Positions 1 through 5,381 of a stretch of DNA of 5,381 nt are shown piece by piece. The stretch comes from Salinibacterium sp. (GTDB lineage Bacteria; Actinomycetota; Actinomycetes; Actinomycetales; Microbacteriaceae). A model generated the notes under the pieces. The model worked only from the letters and a program-made list of their open reading frames with translations, was not told the origin of the DNA and did no database searches. The stretch lies in the NCBI GenBank assembly GCA_025352485.1, contig JANXTJ010000125.1, positions 1-5,381 on the forward strand, in the 5' to 3' direction. Every line of letters starts with the position of its first letter. The first letter of the stretch is position 1. The position numbers and the translations under genes are program-made.

Positions 1-588
1 CCCGGAGACGTCGTCGCGATTGCCCTCATCACGCCGCTTCTGGCGATCTCTGTGCTCGTCATCGCGCTGTTGGGGTTTCGGTCACTGCGCGCCGGATCGG
101 CCCCGGGAGAGCTGTTTCCGGCGCTCGCGCTGGCACTGACGACAGCCCTGTTGGCCGTCAACAAGGTCGGTTCGCCGCAGTACATCGCCTGGCTCGCCGT
201 GCCGATTGTGCTGGGGCTGGCCACCCATGCCGCTGGCAGGGGCCGTTCGTTTCGCACTCCCGCCATTCTGGGCCTGGTTATCGCGGTCCTGACTCAGGTG
301 GTGTACCCCTACTGGTACGGCTATCTGCTCAGGCTCAACCCGCTGCTGGTCTCCGCCCTGACGGTGCGCAATATTCTCGAGTTCGTGCTTCTGGGCTGGG
401 CGATCGTTGCCATTGTGCGCGCGCCGCGGGCGGTCAGTGACGATCTCGGCGACGACGACTGGTTGCCCTCTGTCTGGCCGCTGCACGACCGGCCCGCTGA
501 GGCGGTTTCGGCAGACGCAGCGGTTTCGACCGACGAGCTTAGGTCGACCGGCGCGCAGCCCGCGAAGCCCCGAGTGGCGGGGAAGTAG
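1..588 (+). CDS. GT87/DUF2029-type membrane glycosyltransferase, C-terminal part (5' end outside window)
   Basis: The frame is open from base 1 to a TAG at 586-588, giving 195 visible residues with no start in the window. Several hydrophobic helices are visible (about residues 6-26, 38-53, 60-76, 88-107 and 123-141). A polar, acidic tail of about 50 residues follows and is probably cytoplasmic. Residues 54-61 read NKVGSPQY, followed by IAWL. This is the conserved NKVxSPQYxxWL signature near the C-terminus of GT87 (DUF2029) integral-membrane glycosyltransferases. In actinobacteria this family includes polyprenyl-phosphate-mannose-dependent enzymes that extend phosphatidylinositol mannosides or other envelope glycans on the outer face of the membrane. 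The catalytic Asp of the first periplasmic loop lies in the missing half, so substrate and activity cannot be judged. The first in-frame GTG (52) is internal, not a real start. The next gene begins two bases after the stop, so the two are probably co-transcribed. Confidence 0.78.
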   Translation, partial: PGDVVAIALITPLLAISVLVIALLGFRSLRAGSAPGELFPALALALTTALLAVNKVGSPQYIAWLAVPIVLGLATHAAGRGRSFRTPAILGLVIAVLTQVVYPYWYGYLLRLNPLLVSALTVRNILEFVLLGWAIVAIVRAPRAVSDDLGDDDWLPSVWPLHDRPAEAVSADAAVSTDELRSTGAQPAKPRVAGK

Positions 589-590
589 CC

Positions 591-926
591 GTGCTCGTCG
601 CATTCTCGGTAGCGCCCAGCGGCGGCAGCGAATCGGACTCGGTGCACGACGCGGTGGCCGCAGCCGTGGCTATCGTGCGGGAGTCGGGACTGCCCAACCA
701 CACCGACGCCATGTTTACGACAATCGAGGGCGACTGGGATGAGGTCTTCGACGTGATCCGCCGAGCAACCGAAGCGGTCGCCGTATTCGGCACGCGGGTG
801 TCTCTGGTGCTGAAGGCCGACATCCGACCGGGCTTCAGCGGTGAGCTCGACGGCAAGCTCGAGCGCCTCGAGCGGGCAATCTCTACGGCCAACCCCGACC
901 GAACCGGGCCGGCTCACCGGTCGTAG
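591..926 (+). CDS. MTH1187-family thiamine-binding protein
   Basis: This 111-residue protein covers essentially the whole length of the Thiamine_BP family (PF01910, formerly DUF77; MTH1187/YkoF-like). Members have a ferredoxin-like fold and bind thiamine or related ligands in the cytoplasm. No catalytic activity is established. Family-like segments are an N-terminal strand (LVAFSVAPSG, residues 2-11), SVHDAVAAAVAIVRESGL (17-34), TDAMFTTIEGDWDEVFDVI (38-56), and RVSLVLKADIRPG (69-81) followed by a final helix. GTG at 591 is chosen because the homologous core starts immediately and GGGGAAG at 579-585 sits 5 bases upstream as a ribosome site. It follows the GT87-type gene by two bases, suggesting translation as part of the same operon. 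That neighbour gives no obvious thiamine link, and no THI-box riboswitch precedes it in the window. The family call is firm; the ligand is inferred from the family. Confidence 0.88.
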   Translation: MLVAFSVAPSGGSESDSVHDAVAAAVAIVRESGLPNHTDAMFTTIEGDWDEVFDVIRRATEAVAVFGTRVSLVLKADIRPGFSGELDGKLERLERAISTANPDRTGPAHRS

Positions 927-929
927 AAT
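924..929 (+). promoter_or_regulatory. Possible -10 element (TAGAAT) for the MFS gene
   Basis: TAGAAT fits the actinobacterial TANNNT -10 consensus and overlaps the TAG stop of the thiamine-binding gene. A start of transcription near 936 would give a leader of about 33-42 bases before the MFS start. No convincing -35 is visible (GAACCG at 901-906 would have a 17-base spacer but is far from TTGACA). Prediction by motif only. Confidence 0.35.
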
Positions 930-944
930 GGCATCGGCTCGACG

Positions 945-961
945 GAGAGCGAACTGCTCTC
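945..961 (+). repeat. Perfect 6-bp inverted repeat (hairpin or operator) in the MFS leader
   Basis: GAGAGC (945-950) and GCTCTC (956-961) are perfect reverse complements separated by the 5-base loop GAACT. There is no U-run after it, so it is not a classical terminator. The left arm together with G944 forms GGAGAG, the only purine-rich Shine-Dalgarno-like string before the MFS gene, so folding would hide it. The site could equally be a small dyad for a repressor just downstream of the predicted promoter. CTCGAC also occurs twice around it (938-943 and 959-964). Confidence 0.45.
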
Positions 962-977
962 GACTCGATTGGCCACC

Positions 978-2264
978 ATGAACGCCACACTCTCGCCCGC
1001 CCGAATTAGGCTAGCTCTTCTTGCGCTGGCCCTCGGCGGCTTCGGTATTGGCCTTACCGAGTTCGTTGCCATGGGGCTGCTGCCCAACATTGCTGCCGAC
1101 CTGTTGCCGCAGCTATGGGCGGTGTCCCCAGAGAAGGCCAACGCCCAGGCCGGCTGGCTGGTCTCCGCCTATGCCCTCGGTGTCGTCGTGGGCGCGCCCA
1201 CCATTGCCGCGCTCGCCGCACGATTCCCGCGTAAACAGGTGCTGCTGGTCTGCATGGGGGTGTTCACGCTCGGCACCGTGGCGTCGGCGGTGTTGCCGAC
1301 CTTCGGGCTGGTGCTGGTGGCTCGTTTTGTGGCAGCACTGCCGCACGGGGCCTACTTCGGCATCGCCGCGCTGGTGGCCGCCTCCCTGATGGGGCCGGGC
1401 AAACGCGGTCGCGGCGTCGCTCTTGTGCTCTCCGGGCTGACCATCGCGAATGTGATCGGTGTTCCCGCCATCACCTTCCTCGGCCAGCAGGCCGGCTGGC
1501 GGGTCGCTTTTCTTGCCGTCGCTGCCGTCTTCGCGCTGGCCTTCACCGCCGTCTTGCTGGTGGTGCCGTTGCAGGGGGGAGACCCGAAGGCCACGATGCG
1601 CCGCGAGCTGACGGTGTTCCGACGCCCGCAGGTCTGGCTAACCCTCTTGGTGGGCTCTCTCGGCTTCGGCGGATTCTTCGCGGTCTACACCTTCATCTCG
1701 CCGATAGCGACCGTGATCACCGGCATCGACGTATCGCTCGTGCCTCTGGTGCTCGTCTCCACCGGCATTGGCATGACCATCGGCAACTTTATCGGTGGCC
1801 GCGCCGCCGATCATCACGTGCTCGGCACCCTGTTCGTCTGTTTCGGGGTGTTTGTGGTGGCGCTGGTGGGCTTCGCGTTGACGGCGGAGACCGTCTTCGG
1901 GTTGTTCTTCTTCTCCGCGCTGGTGGGCGGTGCCGCGTCGGCGCTGTCCCCGGCGATTCAGACCAGGCTCATGGATGTCGCGGGCAACAGCCAGTCGATC
2001 GCCGCGGCGATCAACCACTCGGCCCTCAATCTCGGCAACACCCTCGGCGCCTACCTGGGCGGTGTCGTGATCGCCGCTGGGCTCGGCTATCTCTCGCCGA
2101 CCTGGGTCGGCCTGCTGCTGTGTGTGCCCGGTATCGCCCTCGCGGTGGCCAGCGCGCTGCTGCAACGCCACACGAGCCGGCGCTCCGCCCGAGAAGCAGC
2201 CCTAGAAGGAGCGGAAGGTGTCAGACTCGACGAGGATGCCGTCCTCGATCGCGCGCTTACGTAA
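978..2264 (+). CDS. MFS transporter, DHA1 family (AraJ/Cmx-like drug or metabolite efflux)
   Basis: This 428-residue protein has 12 predicted membrane helices (roughly 10-36, 59-79, 87-107, 110-135, 144-167, 175-197, 218-243, 252-274, 281-302, 305-326, 344-368 and 373-395), a usual size for the family. Helix 1 carries GIGLTEFVAMGLLPNIAADL, a hallmark of the DHA1 group with AraJ and the chloramphenicol exporters Cmx/CmlR, proton antiporters that expel small molecules. The loop between helices 2 and 3 has a reduced motif A (RFPRKQ, 82-87), and helix 5 has NVIGVPAITFLGQQAGWR, also typical. The loop between helices 1 and 2 is somewhat long (QLWAVSPEKANAQ). Substrate cannot be told. Two starts compete: ATG at 978, chosen for codon type, and TTG at 969, three codons longer. 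Neither has a well-placed Shine-Dalgarno; GGAGAG at 944-949 is 19 bases from the TTG. The last 21 codons, including the stop and encoding a charged tail, overlap the convergent response regulator gene. Confidence 0.88.
   Translation: MNATLSPARIRLALLALALGGFGIGLTEFVAMGLLPNIAADLLPQLWAVSPEKANAQAGWLVSAYALGVVVGAPTIAALAARFPRKQVLLVCMGVFTLGTVASAVLPTFGLVLVARFVAALPHGAYFGIAALVAASLMGPGKRGRGVALVLSGLTIANVIGVPAITFLGQQAGWRVAFLAVAAVFALAFTAVLLVVPLQGGDPKATMRRELTVFRRPQVWLTLLVGSLGFGGFFAVYTFISPIATVITGIDVSLVPLVLVSTGIGMTIGNFIGGRAADHHVLGTLFVCFGVFVVALVGFALTAETVFGLFFFSALVGGAASALSPAIQTRLMDVAGNSQSIAAAINHSALNLGNTLGAYLGGVVIAAGLGYLSPTWVGLLLCVPGIALAVASALLQRHTSRRSAREAALEGAEGVRLDEDAVLDRALT
2202..2264. other. 63-bp tail-to-tail overlap of convergent genes
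   Basis: The MFS stop (TAA, 2262-2264, plus strand) lies inside the response regulator gene, whose own stop (2202-2204, minus strand) lies inside the MFS gene. The shared bases encode the charged MFS tail (ending DRALT) and the C-terminal end of the regulator (ending DTFRSF). No intergenic space or terminator hairpin separates them, so transcripts probably overlap as antisense RNAs. Confidence 0.85.
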
Positions 2265-2915
2265 CGCCACCTTGGTGCCGACATCGAACCCAGCGACGCG
2301 ATATTTTTCGCGGATTCGCTTGAGATAGCTTTTTGCGGTCTCTTCGGAAATTGAGAGCTGGAAGGCGACGGCCTTGACCGGTTCGCCGGCTCCGTAGAGG
2401 GCCATCACGCGGCGCTCCTGGGCGCTGAGCTTGGGGGATCCTCCGACGTCTCCGGCGTTCAGTGCGAGATCGAGCTCGGCGGAGATGAGGGAATCGCCAT
2501 TTGCCGCGGCTCGGATGGCCTCGACAATCATCCCGGCATCCTCGCTCTTGACGAGGTAGCCGAGGGCTCCGGAGGCGAGGGCTTCGCGCACCACGTTGGG
2601 CTCGGAGTATGTACTCATCAGCACGACCTTCACCCCTGCCGTCTTGAGGGTGTTGATTTTGAGCGAAATCGGGATGTTGTCTTTGAGGTCGAGGTCGAGC
2701 AGCACGACGTCTACCGGGAAATTGGGGTGCGTGATGAGCTCGGGCCAGGTGGGCACGGTTGCGACCACGTCGATGTTGGGCGCGGCGTTGCGGATCCACT
2801 CGGTGAGGGCACCGAGGAGCATTCTGTGGTCGTCGACGAGGGCGAGCCGGATGCGATCAGTTGTGTCAGTCACGGTCATGTCCTCGTTGTTCGGTGTGGG
2901 GGCGGGAAGGCTCAC
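2202..2915 (-). CDS. NarL/FixJ-family response regulator (receiver + LuxR-type HTH)
   Basis: This 237-residue cytoplasmic DNA-binding regulator is the presumed output of the adjacent kinase genes. The receiver domain (about 22-140) has the acidic pair D28-D29 in LALVDDH, phosphoacceptor D74 in VVLLDLDL, the switch residue S101 in VVLMST and K123 in GYLVKSE, so it should be phosphorylatable. A LuxR/GerE-type helix-turn-helix covers about 161-222 (KLSAQERRVMALYGAGEPVK, then SISEETAKSYLKRIREKY). It departs from the usual motif, with YRVAGFDVGTKVALRKRA in place of the common short ending. Start choice: GTG at 2915 overlaps the upstream stop as GTGA, matching the ATGA junction one gene earlier, but no clear Shine-Dalgarno precedes it. 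An inner GTG at 2873 has GAGG 8 bases upstream and would give 223 residues beginning just before the receiver; ATG at 2879 is a third choice. Target promoters cannot be read from the window. Confidence 0.9.
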   Translation of the reverse strand: MSLPAPTPNNEDMTVTDTTDRIRLALVDDHRMLLGALTEWIRNAAPNIDVVATVPTWPELITHPNFPVDVVLLDLDLKDNIPISLKINTLKTAGVKVVLMSTYSEPNVVREALASGALGYLVKSEDAGMIVEAIRAAANGDSLISAELDLALNAGDVGGSPKLSAQERRVMALYGAGEPVKAVAFQLSISEETAKSYLKRIREKYRVAGFDVGTKVALRKRAIEDGILVESDTFRSF

Positions 2916-4159
2916 TGGTCAGCCGGATTGTCGACGAGGCATTCGATATCGACTCTGAGGCTGAAGTTCTGGGTCGCATCGCTGTACTGCCCCACTTTCC
3001 GAATGGCTTCCCATGTGGCGGGGTCGACACGATTTCGTTGAACACCCGTTGTCAGGATGACGATCGGGATGGTGATCTTGCGGCCATGGGGCATTTCTAC
3101 CGATCTGGTCGCCGGACCGATTTCGAGCGCAACGGTGCGGCTTGCGCCTCGCCTTATCGGGTCGCTGACCAACAGCCAGGCGGCCGACAGCAGGCCGTCG
3201 CGTTGCTGCGGATCGAGCAGCCCGGCCAGGCTCGCTTTATCGGTCAGGGTGACCGATTTGCCCAGCATGTCGGACTCGGTGATGGCGTGGTACAGCCAGG
3301 TCTCCCGACGGCCCTCGATGAGGTGCAGGCGCAATTCGGTGGCAAGCGATGCCGCAACCGATGCGGTTTCCGGAGACAGCGGGAGCCTGGTCCGGCCGGT
3401 GGCAACGGAGTCGAGCAGCTCCTCGGCGGCCAGGTCGAGGCGGGCGAGTTCTTCTGATGCCATCATGCCGACCGCGAACCTCGGGGCAGAGACCGTGCTC
3501 TGCACGAGTACGCGGTCGAGTTCCACCTGCACGAGGCGGCGAAATCCGTTGATCACGACGACGCCGATTACGGGGGGGAGCACGGCAAAGGCGATGGCCG
3601 TTATCTGGGGGCCGACCGCGTCGATCTCCCACCGGGTGTTTATGACTATCGCGATGACCAGCACGGTGCCGAGCACTGCCACCGAGATGAGGATGTCGCG
3701 CGTGCGTCTCAGGGTGATGACAAGGATGAGCCCCATGCCAGCGGTCACGGCAGCGGTGGCGGTCCTGCCGATGTCGTGCAGCGGCCAGACAGCGACGAGG
3801 TCGAGGGCGACGGCCGTGGCCAGCCCGCCGATAAACAGCGCGAACGCCCCGTTCGACAGCTGGTCGCCGAACAGGCGCGCGGTGATGAAGGTTGTGAGCA
3901 TGACGACGATGAGCACGATCCATGCGATCAGGGCTGGGCGCGGGTCGGGGTAGTGGCCTAGGGAGCCGACGAACCAGGAGAACCCGTAAATGGCGCGCAG
4001 TCCGACGACGACGGCAGCCCCGATCCCGATGAACCCGGTGCCGAGACTCGCGCGGCGTGGCGTCGCGGCACGGATGACGCGTCGAGTCGCATCGGCTTTA
4101 CCATGCTTGCCGCCCCCGACGATGAGACCGAGGGTGTTCTCGTCGGGGAGCGAACTCAT
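2912..4159 (-). CDS. Six-helix membrane protein with degenerate histidine-kinase-like cytoplasmic domain (pseudokinase)
   Basis: This 415-residue protein has a polar N-terminus, six hydrophobic helices (about 41-63, 76-97, 103-124, 134-151, 155-174 and 185-205) and a cytoplasmic region of about 210 residues. Size and layout match the true kinase encoded just upstream. The cytoplasmic part can be laid against that kinase. AAEELLDSVATG (244-255) falls where the H box (LLHDTVLAT) should be, with Leu in place of His. QRDGLLSAAWLLVSDPIRRG (319-338) falls where the N box (LLALAECLENVRRH) should be, with the ATP-binding Glu and Asn lost. No DxGxG or glycine-rich G2 box follows; that stretch reads RKITIPIVILTTGVQ (360-374). 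ATP binding and autophosphorylation are therefore unlikely. I infer a sensory or modulatory partner, perhaps pairing with the kinase. The alignment was made by eye and the family is not named with certainty. The start is ATG at 4159 in an ATGA overlap, with a strong GGAGG 7 bases upstream. The stop overlaps the regulator's GTG start. Confidence 0.72.
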   Translation of the reverse strand: MSSLPDENTLGLIVGGGKHGKADATRRVIRAATPRRASLGTGFIGIGAAVVVGLRAIYGFSWFVGSLGHYPDPRPALIAWIVLIVVMLTTFITARLFGDQLSNGAFALFIGGLATAVALDLVAVWPLHDIGRTATAAVTAGMGLILVITLRRTRDILISVAVLGTVLVIAIVINTRWEIDAVGPQITAIAFAVLPPVIGVVVINGFRRLVQVELDRVLVQSTVSAPRFAVGMMASEELARLDLAAEELLDSVATGRTRLPLSPETASVAASLATELRLHLIEGRRETWLYHAITESDMLGKSVTLTDKASLAGLLDPQQRDGLLSAAWLLVSDPIRRGASRTVALEIGPATRSVEMPHGRKITIPIVILTTGVQRNRVDPATWEAIRKVGQYSDATQNFSLRVDIECLVDNPADQ

Positions 4160-5319
4160 TTCGGCACCTCCAGGACGACCGTGGTTCCGGCGCCGGGCGA
4201 CGAGAACAGTCTGGCCCTGCCGCCGACCTCCTTGAGGCGCCCGACCACCGACTCTTTAAAGCCGAGGCGAACGGAGTCAACGTCGACGAGGGTGAAGCCG
4301 ACTCCGGCATCGGTCACCATCGCGCGCACCATTGTCTCGTCATCGGTGATCGTGACGTCTGCGGCGGTCACCCCGGAGTGCCTGCGAACATTTTCGAGGC
4401 ATTCGGCGAGGGCGAGGAGAAAGGCGTCGAGCACGTCGCTCGGCAGCAGAACTTGGCCCGTGCCGTGCCAGTTCACCTCGAGCCCCATCCGCCCAAAGCG
4501 TTGCTTGACCGACTCCAGTGTCGTGCCGAGCACCGTCTCTTGCACAATCTCGAGGTTGTAGACGCCCGAGGACTGCGGGTTGGGTGTCGCGCCGAGGCGC
4601 ATTTGGCGCAGTAGCCGCGCGTCGTCCGCCGTCTGCTGGCGCAGGGCATCCGGGGCCACCCCCACGCCAGAATGGGCCAACAGGGTGAGAGTGGCGAGCA
4701 CCGTGTCGTGCAGCAGGCGCGCCCCTTGGCGACGTTGCGCCTCCGTCTCGCTGGCTTGGCGCTCGGCGCGCTGGGCCCGGCCGATGCTCGCGATGCGTCT
4801 CGCCGCCTGGGGCACGGCAGCGCTGATCCAGTACCCGACGACCGTGGCGATGGTCCAGCCGAGCACGGTCAGCGCAAGGGTGGTCGACACCGCCTGAAAT
4901 GGCGCGAGCAGCACAGTGGTGGTGGTGGCCACCGCAGCGAAGCAGGCGACAAGAACCCCGCGACGGATTGTGGAGTTCGTGAGCATGATCGCGATAGAGG
5001 CAATGGAGACCGCACTGAGCTGGGCGATTGCAGAGACACCGGCGGATGCCGGCCCCTGGGCGCTACCCACCGTGACGATAATGATCACACCCAGCCCGGC
5101 TGCCACCTGCAGGCCCACCCAGAGCAGCGACCTGCTGACTCCTACGCGGTATTGGGAGATGCCGATCACGATGTAGAGCGGGAGACAGAGAAAGTAGCTC
5201 AACCGGTCGACCGCACCCGGGATGCTGAGACAGGCCAGCGAGACGATGGTGAAACTGAGGCCGTACACCCGTGCGGCGCGCTGAAGCAGCCGATCGCGCT
5301 CTTTGGTGATGAGATCCAT
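4156..5319 (-). CDS. NarL-family sensor histidine kinase
   Basis: This 387-residue membrane kinase senses a signal through its membrane region and phosphorylates the response regulator. Six hydrophobic helices (about 18-36, 39-56, 64-84, 92-113, 120-139 and 146-168) have only short loops, so there is no large external sensor domain and the signal is probably felt in or at the membrane. A charged linker (about 172-200) may be a coiled coil. The HisKA_3-like H box is ARLLHDTVLATLTLL with phosphoacceptor H204 followed by D205; the Glu usual two residues before His is Leu here. The HATPase_c domain is complete: N box AECLENVRRH (305-314, with E306 and N310), G1 box DAGVG (337-341), a family-typical LGFKESVVGRL segment (352-362) and SPGAGTT (374-380). 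ATG at 5319 is preceded by GGTGAG at 5329-5324, with 4 bases between. It abuts the stop of an upstream gene with no gap, and its TGA overlaps the next ATG, so it belongs to a translationally coupled operon. Confidence 0.92.
   Translation of the reverse strand: MDLITKERDRLLQRAARVYGLSFTIVSLACLSIPGAVDRLSYFLCLPLYIVIGISQYRVGVSRSLLWVGLQVAAGLGVIIIVTVGSAQGPASAGVSAIAQLSAVSIASIAIMLTNSTIRRGVLVACFAAVATTTTVLLAPFQAVSTTLALTVLGWTIATVVGYWISAAVPQAARRIASIGRAQRAERQASETEAQRRQGARLLHDTVLATLTLLAHSGVGVAPDALRQQTADDARLLRQMRLGATPNPQSSGVYNLEIVQETVLGTTLESVKQRFGRMGLEVNWHGTGQVLLPSDVLDAFLLALAECLENVRRHSGVTAADVTITDDETMVRAMVTDAGVGFTLVDVDSVRLGFKESVVGRLKEVGGRARLFSSPGAGTTVVLEVPK
4167..4171 (-). promoter_or_regulatory. Strong Shine-Dalgarno for the pseudokinase gene
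   Basis: On the minus strand GGAGG is followed by 7 bases (TGCCGAA) and then the ATG at 4159-4157. It lies inside the last codons of the kinase gene and fixes the start. It is the best ribosome site among the three signalling genes. Confidence 0.75.
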
Positions 5320-5381
5320 TTAGCTCACCATGGCATAGCGGGCCCGCATTCGGGGGTGGCGCACCGAGAAGAAAAAGATTC
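5320..5381 (-). CDS. C-terminal end of an unidentified upstream gene (5' part outside window)
   Basis: Reading leftward from 5379, 19 codons (IFFFSVRHPRMRARYAMVS) end in TAA at 5322-5320, immediately before the kinase ATG. Third positions are strongly GC-biased (17 of 19 end in G or C; only TTT, TAT and CGA do not fully fit), and another of the three frames is closed earlier by TGA. The peptide is hydrophobic and then strongly basic, as at the cytoplasmic end after a last membrane helix, so a membrane protein is plausible. Too little is visible to name it. If real, it is the gene before the kinase in the same operon. Confidence 0.45.
   Translation of the reverse strand, partial: IFFFSVRHPRMRARYAMVS

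Larger units (their letters stand above)
2202..5381 (-). other. Probable signalling operon: (upstream gene) - kinase - pseudokinase - response regulator
   Basis: All minus-strand genes are contiguous. The junctions are TAA/ATG with no gap (5320/5319), ATGA (4159-4156) and GTGA (2915-2912). There is no room for an internal promoter outside coding sequence or for a terminator. This supports one transcript and coupled translation. The promoter must lie beyond position 5381 or inside coding sequence. Confidence 0.75.

Noticed and set aside
321..917. 198-residue minus-strand frame opposite the first two genes
   Set aside because: Spans two unrelated plus-strand genes, has no recognisable motif and is explained by GC-biased codons on the other strand.
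945..961. Hairpin as a rho-independent terminator of the upstream pair
   Set aside because: The stem is only 6 bp with no following T-run, and it lies after a -10-like element rather than at a transcript end.
972..981. GCCACCATG, a match to the eukaryotic Kozak context at the MFS start
   Set aside because: All neighbouring genes are clearly bacterial; this is a chance match in GC-rich sequence.
1638..2171. 177-residue minus-strand frame inside the MFS gene
   Set aside because: Rich in Arg, His, Gln and Glu with no domain; typical reverse shadow of hydrophobic codons.
2861..3457. 198-residue plus-strand frame across the regulator/pseudokinase junction
   Set aside because: No ribosome site or domain, and it overlaps two coupled genes on the opposite strand.
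3057..3953. 298-residue open frame on the plus strand opposite the pseudokinase
   Set aside because: Ser/Thr/Arg-rich low-complexity composition, no domain, and exactly antisense to a well-supported six-helix membrane protein; a high-GC shadow frame.
1..5381. Mobile elements, CRISPR, tRNA/rRNA, toxin-antitoxin or phage genes
   Set aside because: No terminal repeats, transposase motifs, spaced repeats or RNA-gene folds were seen; all long stretches are accounted for by chromosomal-type coding genes.

Overview
The window looks like chromosomal DNA from a high-GC Gram-positive bacterium (Actinomycetota), most likely Micrococcales and perhaps Microbacteriaceae. The reasons are GC-rich third codon positions, long shadow reading frames opposite real genes, a polyprenol-dependent GT87-type membrane glycosyltransferase, and the style of the two-component proteins. 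The family-level placement is an inference. There are no RNA genes, insertion sequences, CRISPR arrays or phage genes, and coding density is close to 100%.

Left part, plus strand (1-2264). The window opens inside a membrane protein carrying the NKVxSPQY signature of GT87/DUF2029 glycosyltransferases. Two bases after its stop comes a small MTH1187-type thiamine-binding protein. A 42-51 bp gap follows, with a -10-like TAGAAT overlapping the preceding stop codon and a perfect 6-5-6 hairpin. Then comes a 12-helix MFS transporter of the DHA1 drug-efflux type (AraJ/Cmx-like).

Right part, minus strand (5381 down to 2202). A tightly packed signalling operon is read leftward. It starts with the last 19 codons of an unidentified upstream gene, whose stop directly abuts the next start. 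Next is a complete NarL-family sensor histidine kinase with six membrane helices. After it comes a second six-helix protein whose cytoplasmic half looks like a decayed histidine kinase lacking the phosphoacceptor His, N box and G1 box. The last gene is a NarL/LuxR-type response regulator with all receiver residues intact. Each junction among these three is a 4-base stop/start overlap (ATGA, then GTGA), so the three proteins are probably made together.

The response regulator and the MFS gene converge and share 63 bp at their 3' ends. No terminator lies between them.

The most notable item is the kinase / pseudokinase / regulator trio. The likely reading is that the catalytically dead membrane partner senses a signal or tunes the true kinase, and the regulator then acts on DNA. 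Signal and target genes cannot be read from the sequence. The neighbouring MFS pump is a possible target only by position.
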